Origin: Saprospiraceae bacterium
Lineage (GTDB): Bacteria; Bacteroidota; Bacteroidia; Chitinophagales; Saprospiraceae
Assembly (NCBI GenBank): GCA_013002625.1
Contig: JABDJE010000357.1
Location: forward strand, 1 to 9,466
Reading direction: 5' to 3'
DNA: 9,466 nucleotides
Shown: positions 1 to 6,488 of the stretch, one piece after another
Numbering within the stretch: position 1 is the first letter of the stretch
How the letters are laid out: each line of letters begins with the position of its first letter
The notes under the pieces: model-generated
Databases searched by the model: none
Seen by the model: the letters and a program-made list of their open reading frames with translations, nothing else
What the model was told of the DNA's origin: nothing
Translations under genes and position numbers: made by a program

Positions 1-3000
1 CGCCTGTATTGGAACCGATACGATTTTGGTTAAGCTTTGGGCTGAGCTTACAGGCGGTTCAATAGATGGTACACCATCAGATTTCAGCTGGATTGTAAAC
101 GGAAGCCCTTTTGGAACTGGAGATACAATTCAAATTGAGATGTTTGGAGATACTACCATCGAAGTAATTGTGGATGCATTTTTTAATGGATGCATATTCA
201 CAGATACGGCAAGTATTGCCACAGGGGGAGTCGGAGAATTGGATATTGAATTTGAAGTAGATTGTGAAGAACCATATTCTGTGACCTTCTTAGACAACAC
301 CACAGGCACAGCGATCGACTCATTTTGGTTGGTTGGCAATAATCAATTTACAGGAGACTCTCTGACAATCGAAATATCAGATACTACCACAATAATCAGG
401 TGGGTAGAGTTCGCTGATGGGTGCACAGCTTCTGATACGTTTACTTTTTACGAAGAAGATTTTGATCTAAGCCTTGAAATTGGCAACGATTATATTTTAG
501 ATACGATAAGTCCCTTTGATGTAAGCTTCTTTCCAATACTGAATGGATCAAATGCTTTTGGAACACCTGTCTATACATGGATATATAACACAGGCTCTGG
601 CCCTATGACCTTTATTGGAGATAGCCTAATGCTTACGCTAAGTCTGGAACAGAATGTTAATGTTCAATTATTTGCTTCTTTTGATAATGGTTGTGAATTA
701 ATGGCGGAGGATGACTTTAGTGGAGAGGACTGTGAACGTGTTCCGGATATATTGGAAGATATTAATTGTGATGATTTAGATAACATACAAATAACTTTAT
801 CAGATACCACTGAACTCGAGCCAGGTATCACAGTCGTGAGTTGGGAATGGGTATACGGAACAGAGACAAGCCAGGATTCTACAATAAATTTTGAATTAGG
901 TCTTGACGAAGTCGTGGAAGTTAACCTTAGGGTTTCTTACTCTGATGGATGTGAAGGAGTATATTCCAATACATTTGATTCCGATGACTTCCAGGTTGTA
1001 ATCGATTACGATGTCGAGCTGCTGGGTTGCATGAACGGAATTGGAACCTTCTTATTTACTGATAATACCGAATACCCTGATGTATGTCTGGAGATTGATT
1101 CTATGATATGGGTAATTGGTGGTGAGACCTATTTTGGAGATTCTATACTTGTTGAAATCTTTTTGGGTGCGTCTGTGGATGTTATCTATACCCTTGTTTT
1201 TACAGACGGCACTTCAATTTCAACTTCTGATGACACCAATCCCGATAATGATGAACTGGACACAAACGACTTCATTGAGTTTGTAGATATAGAAATCGTT
1301 GACAATTCAGAAGTATTTTGTGGCGATACAATCGATGTAGCCATTGTAAACCCTGATCCGGATTTCATTTATAATTGGTCTTATGACTCTGAATTTTCAA
1401 ACATTGTTGGGACAGGAGTTACCTTAATCACGATCGCAAATGAATCCTTTAATGGATTTGTATTCGCACAAGCAATTTCAGACAGCCTATGTAAGTATGG
1501 ACAGGGTAGTCTTGAAATAGAAAGCTTTGATATTGATATTTCGTTTAACATGCCATTTGAGTTGTGTGCAGGTGATACAACCAAGTTTGAAGTAATTAAC
1601 AATGATACAAGTCAAGTCCTGAGCTATGAATGGAAGGGAGATGGCTCTGTCTACATTGAAGGTGATACAACCAATTGCCCAGTGATTGGAATTCCTGATG
1701 ATTTTACAGGCGATTTCTTTTTCGTGTTATGTACCGAAAATCAATTTGGTTGTACGTCAATGGATACCCTAAACTTTAATGTCGGTATGCGAGGTCAACT
1801 TGAGCCATTTACTTATGATCTGGATTCATGTGGTGGCTTGACAATCAACTTTATGTCTGATAATCCATCTACGGGTAATTTGTATTGGGACTATGGAGAT
1901 GGTACAGGGGAATTTGCAGATGACCCTAGACATGATTACCCTGCACCGGGCACATATCTTGTCACAATATCTGATTCGAGCGCAATATGTGGAGATTCAA
2001 CCTATATGGATTCAATCATTGTACCTGAATTTATAGAGATAAACATTGGTATTGACACCATTGAATACAGTGCAGGCGATACGGTAACTGTTACAGCTAC
2101 TACGAACGGCGATTCGGGTACCATAGTATGGTGCAATGAAGAAGGCGATTCAATTTACACAGGCAACCCATTGATATATCTTCCAATGGATAGTATTGAA
2201 AAAGTCTATGCTAAAATCACAGATGATTTTGGTTGCAGTGATACAACTTGTACAATTCTTAAGCTCAGAGATGATTGCCCTGATAGTCTTATGATTGATG
2301 CACCAAATACCGTTTGCCCAGGAGATACATTCCAATTGGAGTTAATTATGGATATGGATCCAAGCTTGTTTACCTATCTCTGGGATCCAGATGAATGTAT
2401 TGTGGATGGTGGTGATACGCATATGCCAACCGTTGTGGCATTCGAATCAAAGACTTTCAATGTACTCGTAATGCTTGAAGGTCTTTGTGAAGACACAATT
2501 GTATCGGTGTTTGTAGAAGTAAGTAATCCTGAAGTGAGTATTGGATTGGAATCGGGTGAGACTTTTATTTGCCTGGGCGAAGAAGGAACACTTCTGGTGA
2601 CGCCGGACGATCCGAATTGTGAATATACCTGGTCTACAGGTGAGACGGGCTCACAAATAATTGTTTCTCCAGAATTGAACACTGTTTATACAGTAGTATG
2701 TGTAGACACATTAGGCTGTGAAGCATCTGATTCATTTGAATTGGAGGTTAGATTACCGAATTGTGATGAGTCGGATATATTTTTACCCACTGCATTTTCA
2801 CCAAACGGTGACAATATCAATGATGTACTTTTCGTAAGGGGTAAGTTTGTAGATGAAATGGAGTTATCTATTGTAAACAGATGGGGGCAAGAGGTCTTTT
2901 ATTCCAATGACCAGTCTGTGGGTTGGGACGGCACGTATGATGGCGAGCCCGTTGCACCGGATGCATTTGCTTACACCTTGAAGGTAATTTGTATTGATGG

Positions 3001-3043
3001 CGGTTCTTACGCCAAGGTGGGTAATGTCGCCCTACTCCGATAA
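1..3043 (+). CDS. Large acidic T9SS-secreted surface protein with tandem Ig/PKD-like modules (5' partial)
   Basis: The frame is open to the left edge (codons from base 2), so the gene starts outside the window; the in-frame TTG at 26 is not a credible start. Residues below are numbered from that TTG. About 11 modules of 79-90 residues follow one another (Trp at 22, 101, 185, 275, 362, 451, 536, 621, 702, 786, 869), most with a Cys 29-40 residues after the Trp. The module around 618-655 is a recognisable PKD domain (WDYGDGTG, then PGTYLVTI). The C-terminus (about 917-1005) is a CHU_C / T9SS type-B sorting domain. Known for such families: export across the outer membrane by type IX secretion, then attachment or release, often with adhesin or matrix roles. 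No catalytic domain is visible in this part, so the specific function is unknown. The protein is strikingly acidic and lysine-poor. The stop TAA lies two bases from the convergent yajC stop. Confidence 0.93.
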   Translation, partial: ACIGTDTILVKLWAELTGGSIDGTPSDFSWIVNGSPFGTGDTIQIEMFGDTTIEVIVDAFFNGCIFTDTASIATGGVGELDIEFEVDCEEPYSVTFLDNTTGTAIDSFWLVGNNQFTGDSLTIEISDTTTIIRWVEFADGCTASDTFTFYEEDFDLSLEIGNDYILDTISPFDVSFFPILNGSNAFGTPVYTWIYNTGSGPMTFIGDSLMLTLSLEQNVNVQLFASFDNGCELMAEDDFSGEDCERVPDILEDINCDDLDNIQITLSDTTELEPGITVVSWEWVYGTETSQDSTINFELGLDEVVEVNLRVSYSDGCEGVYSNTFDSDDFQVVIDYDVELLGCMNGIGTFLFTDNTEYPDVCLEIDSMIWVIGGETYFGDSILVEIFLGASVDVIYTLVFTDGTSISTSDDTNPDNDELDTNDFIEFVDIEIVDNSEVFCGDTIDVAIVNPDPDFIYNWSYDSEFSNIVGTGVTLITIANESFNGFVFAQAISDSLCKYGQGSLEIESFDIDISFNMPFELCAGDTTKFEVINNDTSQVLSYEWKGDGSVYIEGDTTNCPVIGIPDDFTGDFFFVLCTENQFGCTSMDTLNFNVGMRGQLEPFTYDLDSCGGLTINFMSDNPSTGNLYWDYGDGTGEFADDPRHDYPAPGTYLVTISDSSAICGDSTYMDSIIVPEFIEINIGIDTIEYSAGDTVTVTATTNGDSGTIVWCNEEGDSIYTGNPLIYLPMDSIEKVYAKITDDFGCSDTTCTILKLRDDCPDSLMIDAPNTVCPGDTFQLELIMDMDPSLFTYLWDPDECIVDGGDTHMPTVVAFESKTFNVLVMLEGLCEDTIVSVFVEVSNPEVSIGLESGETFICLGEEGTLLVTPDDPNCEYTWSTGETGSQIIVSPELNTVYTVVCVDTLGCEASDSFELEVRLPNCDESDIFLPTAFSPNGDNINDVLFVRGKFVDEMELSIVNRWGQEVFYSNDQSVGWDGTYDGEPVAPDAFAYTLKVICIDGGSYAKVGNVALLR
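2..2758 (+). repeat. Array of about 11 tandem Ig/PKD-like protein modules
   Basis: This is a repeat at the protein level, not the DNA level. Trp codons begin at 89, 326, 578, 848, 1109, 1376, 1631, 1886, 2129, 2381 and 2630, giving a period of 79-90 residues. Each Trp sits in a hydrophobic strand, often followed by a GDS or GDT turn. It is then followed by a strand ending in NGC, DGC, FGC or similar (Cys 56, 133, 223, 309, 489, 576, 655, 737, 821, 898). Many modules also have a Cys about 20 residues before the Trp (80, 432, 514, 602, 764, 849), as expected for an intradomain disulfide in a beta-sandwich. Module boundaries are inferred from this pattern, not from a profile search. Confidence 0.8.
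2774..3040 (+). other. CHU_C / T9SS type-B C-terminal sorting domain
   Basis: The last 89 residues start FLPTAFSPNGDNINDV and continue with LSIVNRWGQEVF, GWDGTYDG and a final strand ending GNVALLR. This matches the gliding-motility-associated C-terminal domain (CHU_C, TIGR04131-like), with its PNGD-NDV motif, NRWG-VF motif and GWDG turn. In Bacteroidota this domain directs cargo through the type IX secretion system. It is complete and ends at the stop codon. Confidence 0.93.
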
Positions 3044-3045
3044 GA

Positions 3046-3360
3046 CTATTTTGATTCAGTAGAAGCCTGATTCAGGTTAGCGGTCATCTCCTTACTGATG
3101 GCGCCTTTCAAAACCTTAATAAACGTCTTTTGATCAATTTGTAGATAGACAATACCGTTTTCGATCTTGCTTATTTTACCAATGATCCCACTTGAAGTGA
3201 CGACTTCGTCTCCTTTTCCCATTTCCGTTTCAAATTTGGTTTGAGCTTTTTGCTTTTTCACCTGTGGTCTCAGGAAAAAGAAATACATGATCAAAAAGAT
3301 TGAACCAAAAAAAAGAAGATTAATAAATCCCGGATTCGTTGAAGATTGTAAAAAAAACAT
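3046..3360 (-). CDS. yajC: YajC, preprotein translocase (SecDF-YajC) subunit
   Basis: A 104-residue inner-membrane protein: one transmembrane helix (about residues 12-30, rich in Phe, Leu and Ile) followed by the family signature FFFLRPQVKKQK and a small cytoplasmic domain with GDEVVTSSGIIGKI. YajC associates with SecD and SecF, which help Sec-dependent export. The frame stays open upstream to an ATG at 3495, but that would run into the divergent aroK gene and add an unrelated 45 residues. The ATG at 3360 gives the usual YajC length and sits 19 bases after a TATTTTTG box. The ATG at 3390 is a less likely alternative, since it lies upstream of that box. No secD or secF is adjacent. It converges on the surface-protein gene with two bases between the stop codons. 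Confidence 0.92.
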   Translation of the reverse strand: MFFLQSSTNPGFINLLFFGSIFLIMYFFFLRPQVKKQKAQTKFETEMGKGDEVVTSSGIIGKISKIENGIVYLQIDQKTFIKVLKGAISKEMTANLNQASTESK

Positions 3361-3379
3361 ACTATTGCTTTTAGAGGCA

Positions 3380-3387
3380 CAAAAATA
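3380..3387 (-). promoter_or_regulatory. Putative Bacteroidota -7 promoter box for yajC
   Basis: On the minus strand this reads TATTTTTG, a full match to the Bacteroidota TAnnTTTG -7 consensus, ending 19 bases before the yajC ATG at 3360. No good TTTG/TTG -33 element is seen at the usual distance of about 19 bases, so the call rests on the -7 box and its position. If real, transcription would start about 13 bases before the ATG, which argues against the upstream start candidates. Confidence 0.45.
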
Positions 3388-3429
3388 CATATTTACTAGC
3401 GATCTTAGTTCTGTAATGATATTATTCAA

Positions 3430-3930
3430 ATGATAATCTATTTGGTGGGATATATGGGCGTGGGTAAGACCACAGTTGGGCAGAAACTTGCGCAAAAGCT
3501 TCGATATCCATTTTTGGATACGGACGATATCATTTGTTCCCTGGAAGGAAAAAATATAAGCACCGTATTTTCAGATATGGGTGAACCTTACTTCAGGGCT
3601 CTGGAAACTCGTGTGCTATCCGGCATTATGCATTTGACAAGAGCAGTTGTAGCAACTGGAGGTGGCATGGCTTGTTCTGATGAAAATCAAAGAATTATTT
3701 CTCAGAGTGGAAAATCTATTTATTTAAAAGCTTCACCGAATTTCCTTGCAGAAAGGCTTCAGGAATTCTCAGACCGACCAATTATTGAGAAACATAAGGA
3801 TGATCTCACAACCTTTATAAGCAATCATCTTCAGGCCAGGTCGGGATATTACGATAAAGCTTCATATATAGTAGATGCAGAACAGCCTATAGAGGACATC
3901 GTGGACATTATTATAAATCAATTGGGATAA
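3430..3930 (+). CDS. aroK: Shikimate kinase
   Basis: A 166-residue cytoplasmic enzyme that phosphorylates shikimate to shikimate 3-phosphate with ATP, in the chorismate (aromatic amino acid) pathway. The Walker A loop is GYMGVGKT at residues 7-14. DTDD at 30-33 gives the Mg and shikimate aspartates. Arg56 (YFRALE) and TGGG at 76-79 form the substrate site. ERLQEFSDRP (108-117) is the lid with its Arg, and Arg137 (QARSGYY) is the late conserved Arg. Length is normal for the family and all key residues are present. The ATG at 3430 starts directly at the first beta strand; the leader before it is AT-rich with no Shine-Dalgarno. The gene diverges from yajC (69-base spacer), and its 3' end overlaps the convergent protease gene by 13 bases. 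It could be called aroL by some tools, but single-copy Bacteroidota genes are usually named aroK. Confidence 0.95.
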   Translation: MIIYLVGYMGVGKTTVGQKLAQKLRYPFLDTDDIICSLEGKNISTVFSDMGEPYFRALETRVLSGIMHLTRAVVATGGGMACSDENQRIISQSGKSIYLKASPNFLAERLQEFSDRPIIEKHKDDLTTFISNHLQARSGYYDKASYIVDAEQPIEDIVDIIINQLG

Positions 3931-5435
3931 TACCGCATTAATTCATTCATGGCGGCATAAGGGTCGACACAGATATCATTTTCCAGCGGAATACCAGTTT
4001 GCTTAATAATTCTATACGCATCTTCGGCGGTAATATCTTTGTTATAGTGCTTCATCAGGCCAATACAACCGCTGACAAATGGTGCAGCCATGGAAGTCCC
4101 TTTTTTAAAGTCATATTTATTCTTGGGTATGGTAGAATAAATATTTTCGCCGGGAGCGGCAATACCCATTTTTAAATTATTGACGTCGTTTGAAAAATAG
4201 CTGCGCTTCATATCCTGATTTACGGCGGCGACCGTAATGACCCCATCAATATTAGCAGGGGAGGCATTTCTTGCATCGAGAGCAGAATTCCCTGCCGATA
4301 CGACCACAATCACATTTTGTGCCTGGGCATAAGCCACAGCCTCAGTGTAGGCACGTTCTCTTTCATCATTGGTAATGCCGCCAATTGAAATGGATAATAC
4401 ATCAGCACCTGCATCTACAGCTTCAATCATAGCATTGACCAATAGTTTTTGATTCCCCATGCCAAAAGCATTGAGTGCTCTTACACTGGTAATTTTTATT
4501 GAACTGTTTGGAGGGAGCAAAGATGCAATTCCGATGTTATTGCCAGTTACAGCTCCGGCTATTCCGGCACAATGCGTCCCATGTCCCTTTGGATCATGGT
4601 CATATTTTTTATTCAAGCTGATGTAATTGTCTCGAAGATCTTCGTGCTGCGCATCGATTCCAGTGTCCAATATTGCAATGATGGTCTGATCATCATGATT
4701 GCTGATCATGACATCGCCCACTAAGTCATGCAGTTTATCTAACTGTAGTTTTTGAACTGCCCATTGTTTGGACGCTTGCGGATCATTTACTGTGTTGCTG
4801 GAATTTTGAATCTGATCTGAACCAATTTGTTGGGGTAAACCTATGCCGAGTTGTTCGTTTTCTTCTACATGTACTATTGCACGATGCGCAAGCAGTTGTG
4901 ATTTGGACGCCGCGATATCCGCACCAGCTTTTAGATTGATGGCGATATATTCATCAAGTTTTGTATACAGGTTTTGAGGCGTGAATACTGGATAGGTGAT
5001 ATCATATTCCTTTCCATGTTGAACAATCCATTCTTGTAAATTGAAAATATTGTTAAACTCCACCAAGAGTTCATTGTCCTTATCCAATGCAATCTGATTA
5101 GGCTTCTGATGCCACCAGTCCTTAATAGTAGTGTGTACTGTATTAAATAAGACAAGGCTGATAAACAAATAAAGGATTTGGGCCCATCTCGATGTAAATT
5201 GTCGTGCAGGAAACGTTAATAGCGCTATTAAAATCAAATCACAACTCAAATGAAGGATTGAATGTTCTGATAAGGGAAAAAGGGTGAAATATGCTGCTAC
5301 AAACAATAGACCAACACCTGTGAAGAGCGCTATAAACTTCCGGGTATAAAATGCGTTGATCATGAAGATGAGCGCAATACTCATCAGTCCAATATGCGGT
5401 ATAAGGTTTTCCAAATAACTTATCACTAAAAACAA
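3918..5435 (-). CDS. Membrane-anchored subtilisin-family (S8) serine protease
   Basis: A protein of about 505 residues with two parts. Residues 12-104 hold four likely transmembrane helices (about 12-30, 34-53, 59-78, 85-103). After a linker of about 115 residues (105-220) that may act as a propeptide, a complete S8 peptidase domain runs from about 223 to 500. Its catalytic triad is Asp257 (AILDTGI), His285 (GHGTHCAG) and Ser448 (GTSMAAP), with oxyanion Asn383 (SAGN). Basic residues lie in the first and third inter-helix loops (TRK; ARQFTSR), so the positive-inside rule puts both termini and the protease in the periplasm. No ATG precedes residue 18: possible starts are TTG 5435, GTG 5426 or ATG 5384. 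The longer forms are preferred because starting at 5384 would leave helix 1 too short. Substrate unknown; it may process or degrade envelope proteins. The 3' end overlaps aroK by 13 bases. Confidence 0.88.
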   Translation of the reverse strand: MFLVISYLENLIPHIGLMSIALIFMINAFYTRKFIALFTGVGLLFVAAYFTLFPLSEHSILHLSCDLILIALLTFPARQFTSRWAQILYLFISLVLFNTVHTTIKDWWHQKPNQIALDKDNELLVEFNNIFNLQEWIVQHGKEYDITYPVFTPQNLYTKLDEYIAINLKAGADIAASKSQLLAHRAIVHVEENEQLGIGLPQQIGSDQIQNSSNTVNDPQASKQWAVQKLQLDKLHDLVGDVMISNHDDQTIIAILDTGIDAQHEDLRDNYISLNKKYDHDPKGHGTHCAGIAGAVTGNNIGIASLLPPNSSIKITSVRALNAFGMGNQKLLVNAMIEAVDAGADVLSISIGGITNDERERAYTEAVAYAQAQNVIVVVSAGNSALDARNASPANIDGVITVAAVNQDMKRSYFSNDVNNLKMGIAAPGENIYSTIPKNKYDFKKGTSMAAPFVSGCIGLMKHYNKDITAEDAYRIIKQTGIPLENDICVDPYAAMNELMRYYPN

Positions 5436-5451
5436 AACGAATAGAAATTTA

Positions 5452-5466
5452 AATTAGTTTCTAATT
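5452..5466. promoter_or_regulatory. Inverted repeat in the protease-trxB divergent spacer
   Basis: AATTAG-TTT-CTAATT is a perfect 6-base inverted repeat around a 3-base centre. It lies between the divergent protease and trxB starts, 17 bases upstream of the protease TTG. It could be a small operator or chance in AT-rich DNA. No known regulator motif is recognised. Confidence 0.25.
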
Positions 5467-5503
5467 CAAACATTGGAGAAGAAGCTTAATCAATAAAGTA
5501 TTT

Positions 5504-5511
5504 TATTTTTG
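5504..5511 (+). promoter_or_regulatory. Putative Bacteroidota -7 promoter box for trxB(-fba)
   Basis: TATTTTTG is an exact match to the TAnnTTTG -7 consensus and ends 19 bases before the trxB ATG. The nearest upstream TTG (5473-5475) is 28 bases away, longer than the usual -33 spacing, so the -33 element is weak or absent. The predicted transcript start near 5518 would leave an A-rich leader of about 13 bases. Confidence 0.5.
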
Positions 5512-5530
5512 CAAAACTTAATTAAAAAAT

Positions 5531-6469
5531 ATGTCTGACGATATTAGATATTGCACAATTATTGGGTCTGGTCCTGCAGGTTATACAGCGGCTATTTATG
5601 CAGCAAGAGCCAACCTGAAACCTTTGTTGTTTACAGGAAAGGAGCCTGGAGGACAGCTTATGATTACGACGGATGTCGAAAATTATCCAGGTTACCCTGA
5701 AGGAATCATGGGACCACAGATGATGGCGGATTTTCAAAAGCAAGCCGAGCGTTTTGAAACAGAAGTGCGATATGAAATGATTACAGAAGTAGATTTCAGT
5801 GGTCCGGTTCATGTATTAACCACAGAGTCGGGAGAAAAAATAAAAACATATTCAACTATTATTTCCACCGGGGCGAGTGCAAAATGGCTTGGCCTTGAAT
5901 CTGAAGTAAAGCTGATGAATAAAGGGGTATCTGCATGCGCAGTATGTGATGGGTTCTTTTATAAGGGCCAGGAAGTTATTGTTGTTGGCGGGGGCGATAC
6001 TGCGGCTGAAGAAGCCACCTACCTTGCAAAATTATGCCCTACGGTTCACCTGCTTGTGAGAAGAGATGAGATGCGCGCTTCAAAGATTATGCAGAAACGT
6101 GTCATGAATACTAAAAACATTCAGGTTCACTGGAATACAGAGACGGTCGAAATATTAGGAGAAGAAGGTGTAATAGGCGCCAAAGTTATCAACAACAAGA
6201 CGAATACAGAATCTGTCATTGATGCCTCAGGATTTTTCGTAGCCATTGGCCATAAGCCAAATACTGATATCTTTAAGGATTGGCTGGATATGGATGAGGC
6301 AGGTTATATTATCACTAAACCGGATTCTACCAAGACCAAGGTAGAGGGATTATTTGCTAGTGGGGATGCACAGGATAATATTTACCGTCAGGCCGTAACA
6401 GCGGCCGGAACAGGTTGTATGGCTGCTTTGGATGCAGAACGTTATCTTGCAGCAAAAGAAATCATTTAA
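5531..6469 (+). CDS. trxB: Thioredoxin reductase (NADPH, FAD flavoprotein)
   Basis: A 312-residue cytoplasmic flavoenzyme that uses NADPH to reduce thioredoxin and so keeps protein thiols reduced. The FAD Rossmann motif GSGPAG is at residues 12-17, followed by GGQLM and ENYPG. The redox-active dithiol is CAVC at 136-139. The NADPH site is GGGDTAAEEA at 153-162 with RRDEMRAS at 177-184. The late FAD motif GLFASGDAQDN is at 273-283. All are in the order of low-molecular-weight bacterial TrxB, and the length is normal. The ATG start follows an A-rich leader without Shine-Dalgarno; the FAD motif begins about ten residues in, as expected. Only 19 bases separate it from the aldolase gene, suggesting co-transcription. 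No thioredoxin gene is adjacent. Confidence 0.96.
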   Translation: MSDDIRYCTIIGSGPAGYTAAIYAARANLKPLLFTGKEPGGQLMITTDVENYPGYPEGIMGPQMMADFQKQAERFETEVRYEMITEVDFSGPVHVLTTESGEKIKTYSTIISTGASAKWLGLESEVKLMNKGVSACAVCDGFFYKGQEVIVVGGGDTAAEEATYLAKLCPTVHLLVRRDEMRASKIMQKRVMNTKNIQVHWNTETVEILGEEGVIGAKVINNKTNTESVIDASGFFVAIGHKPNTDIFKDWLDMDEAGYIITKPDSTKTKVEGLFASGDAQDNIYRQAVTAAGTGCMAALDAERYLAAKEII

Positions 6470-6488
6470 AAAAGATAAAAATAAAGAT

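Noticed and set aside
130..2682. Minus-strand open frames (60-102 residues) inside the surface-protein gene
   Set aside because: They are low-complexity shadows (Ser/Thr/Ile-rich) of the plus-strand gene, with no recognisable domain or start context.
3052..3079. Repeated TGATTCAG and the palindrome CCTGATTCAGG just after the surface-protein stop, as a terminator
   Set aside because: The stem is only 5 bases with a 1-base centre, no T-run follows, and it lies within yajC codons.
3361..3495. Upstream extension of yajC to an ATG at 3495 (149 residues)
   Set aside because: It overlaps the divergent aroK start and adds 45 residues without family resemblance; ATG 3360 gives the normal YajC length and fits the promoter box.
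3934..3956. CCGC...GCGG pairing downstream of aroK as a terminator
   Set aside because: A 4-base stem with a loop of about 15 bases and no T-run; it lies inside the protease coding sequence.
6432..6488. Upstream extension of the aldolase into trxB
   Set aside because: The extra 19 residues are a shifted-frame reading of the trxB 3' end and an A-rich spacer; the conserved aldolase N-terminus starts at 6489.
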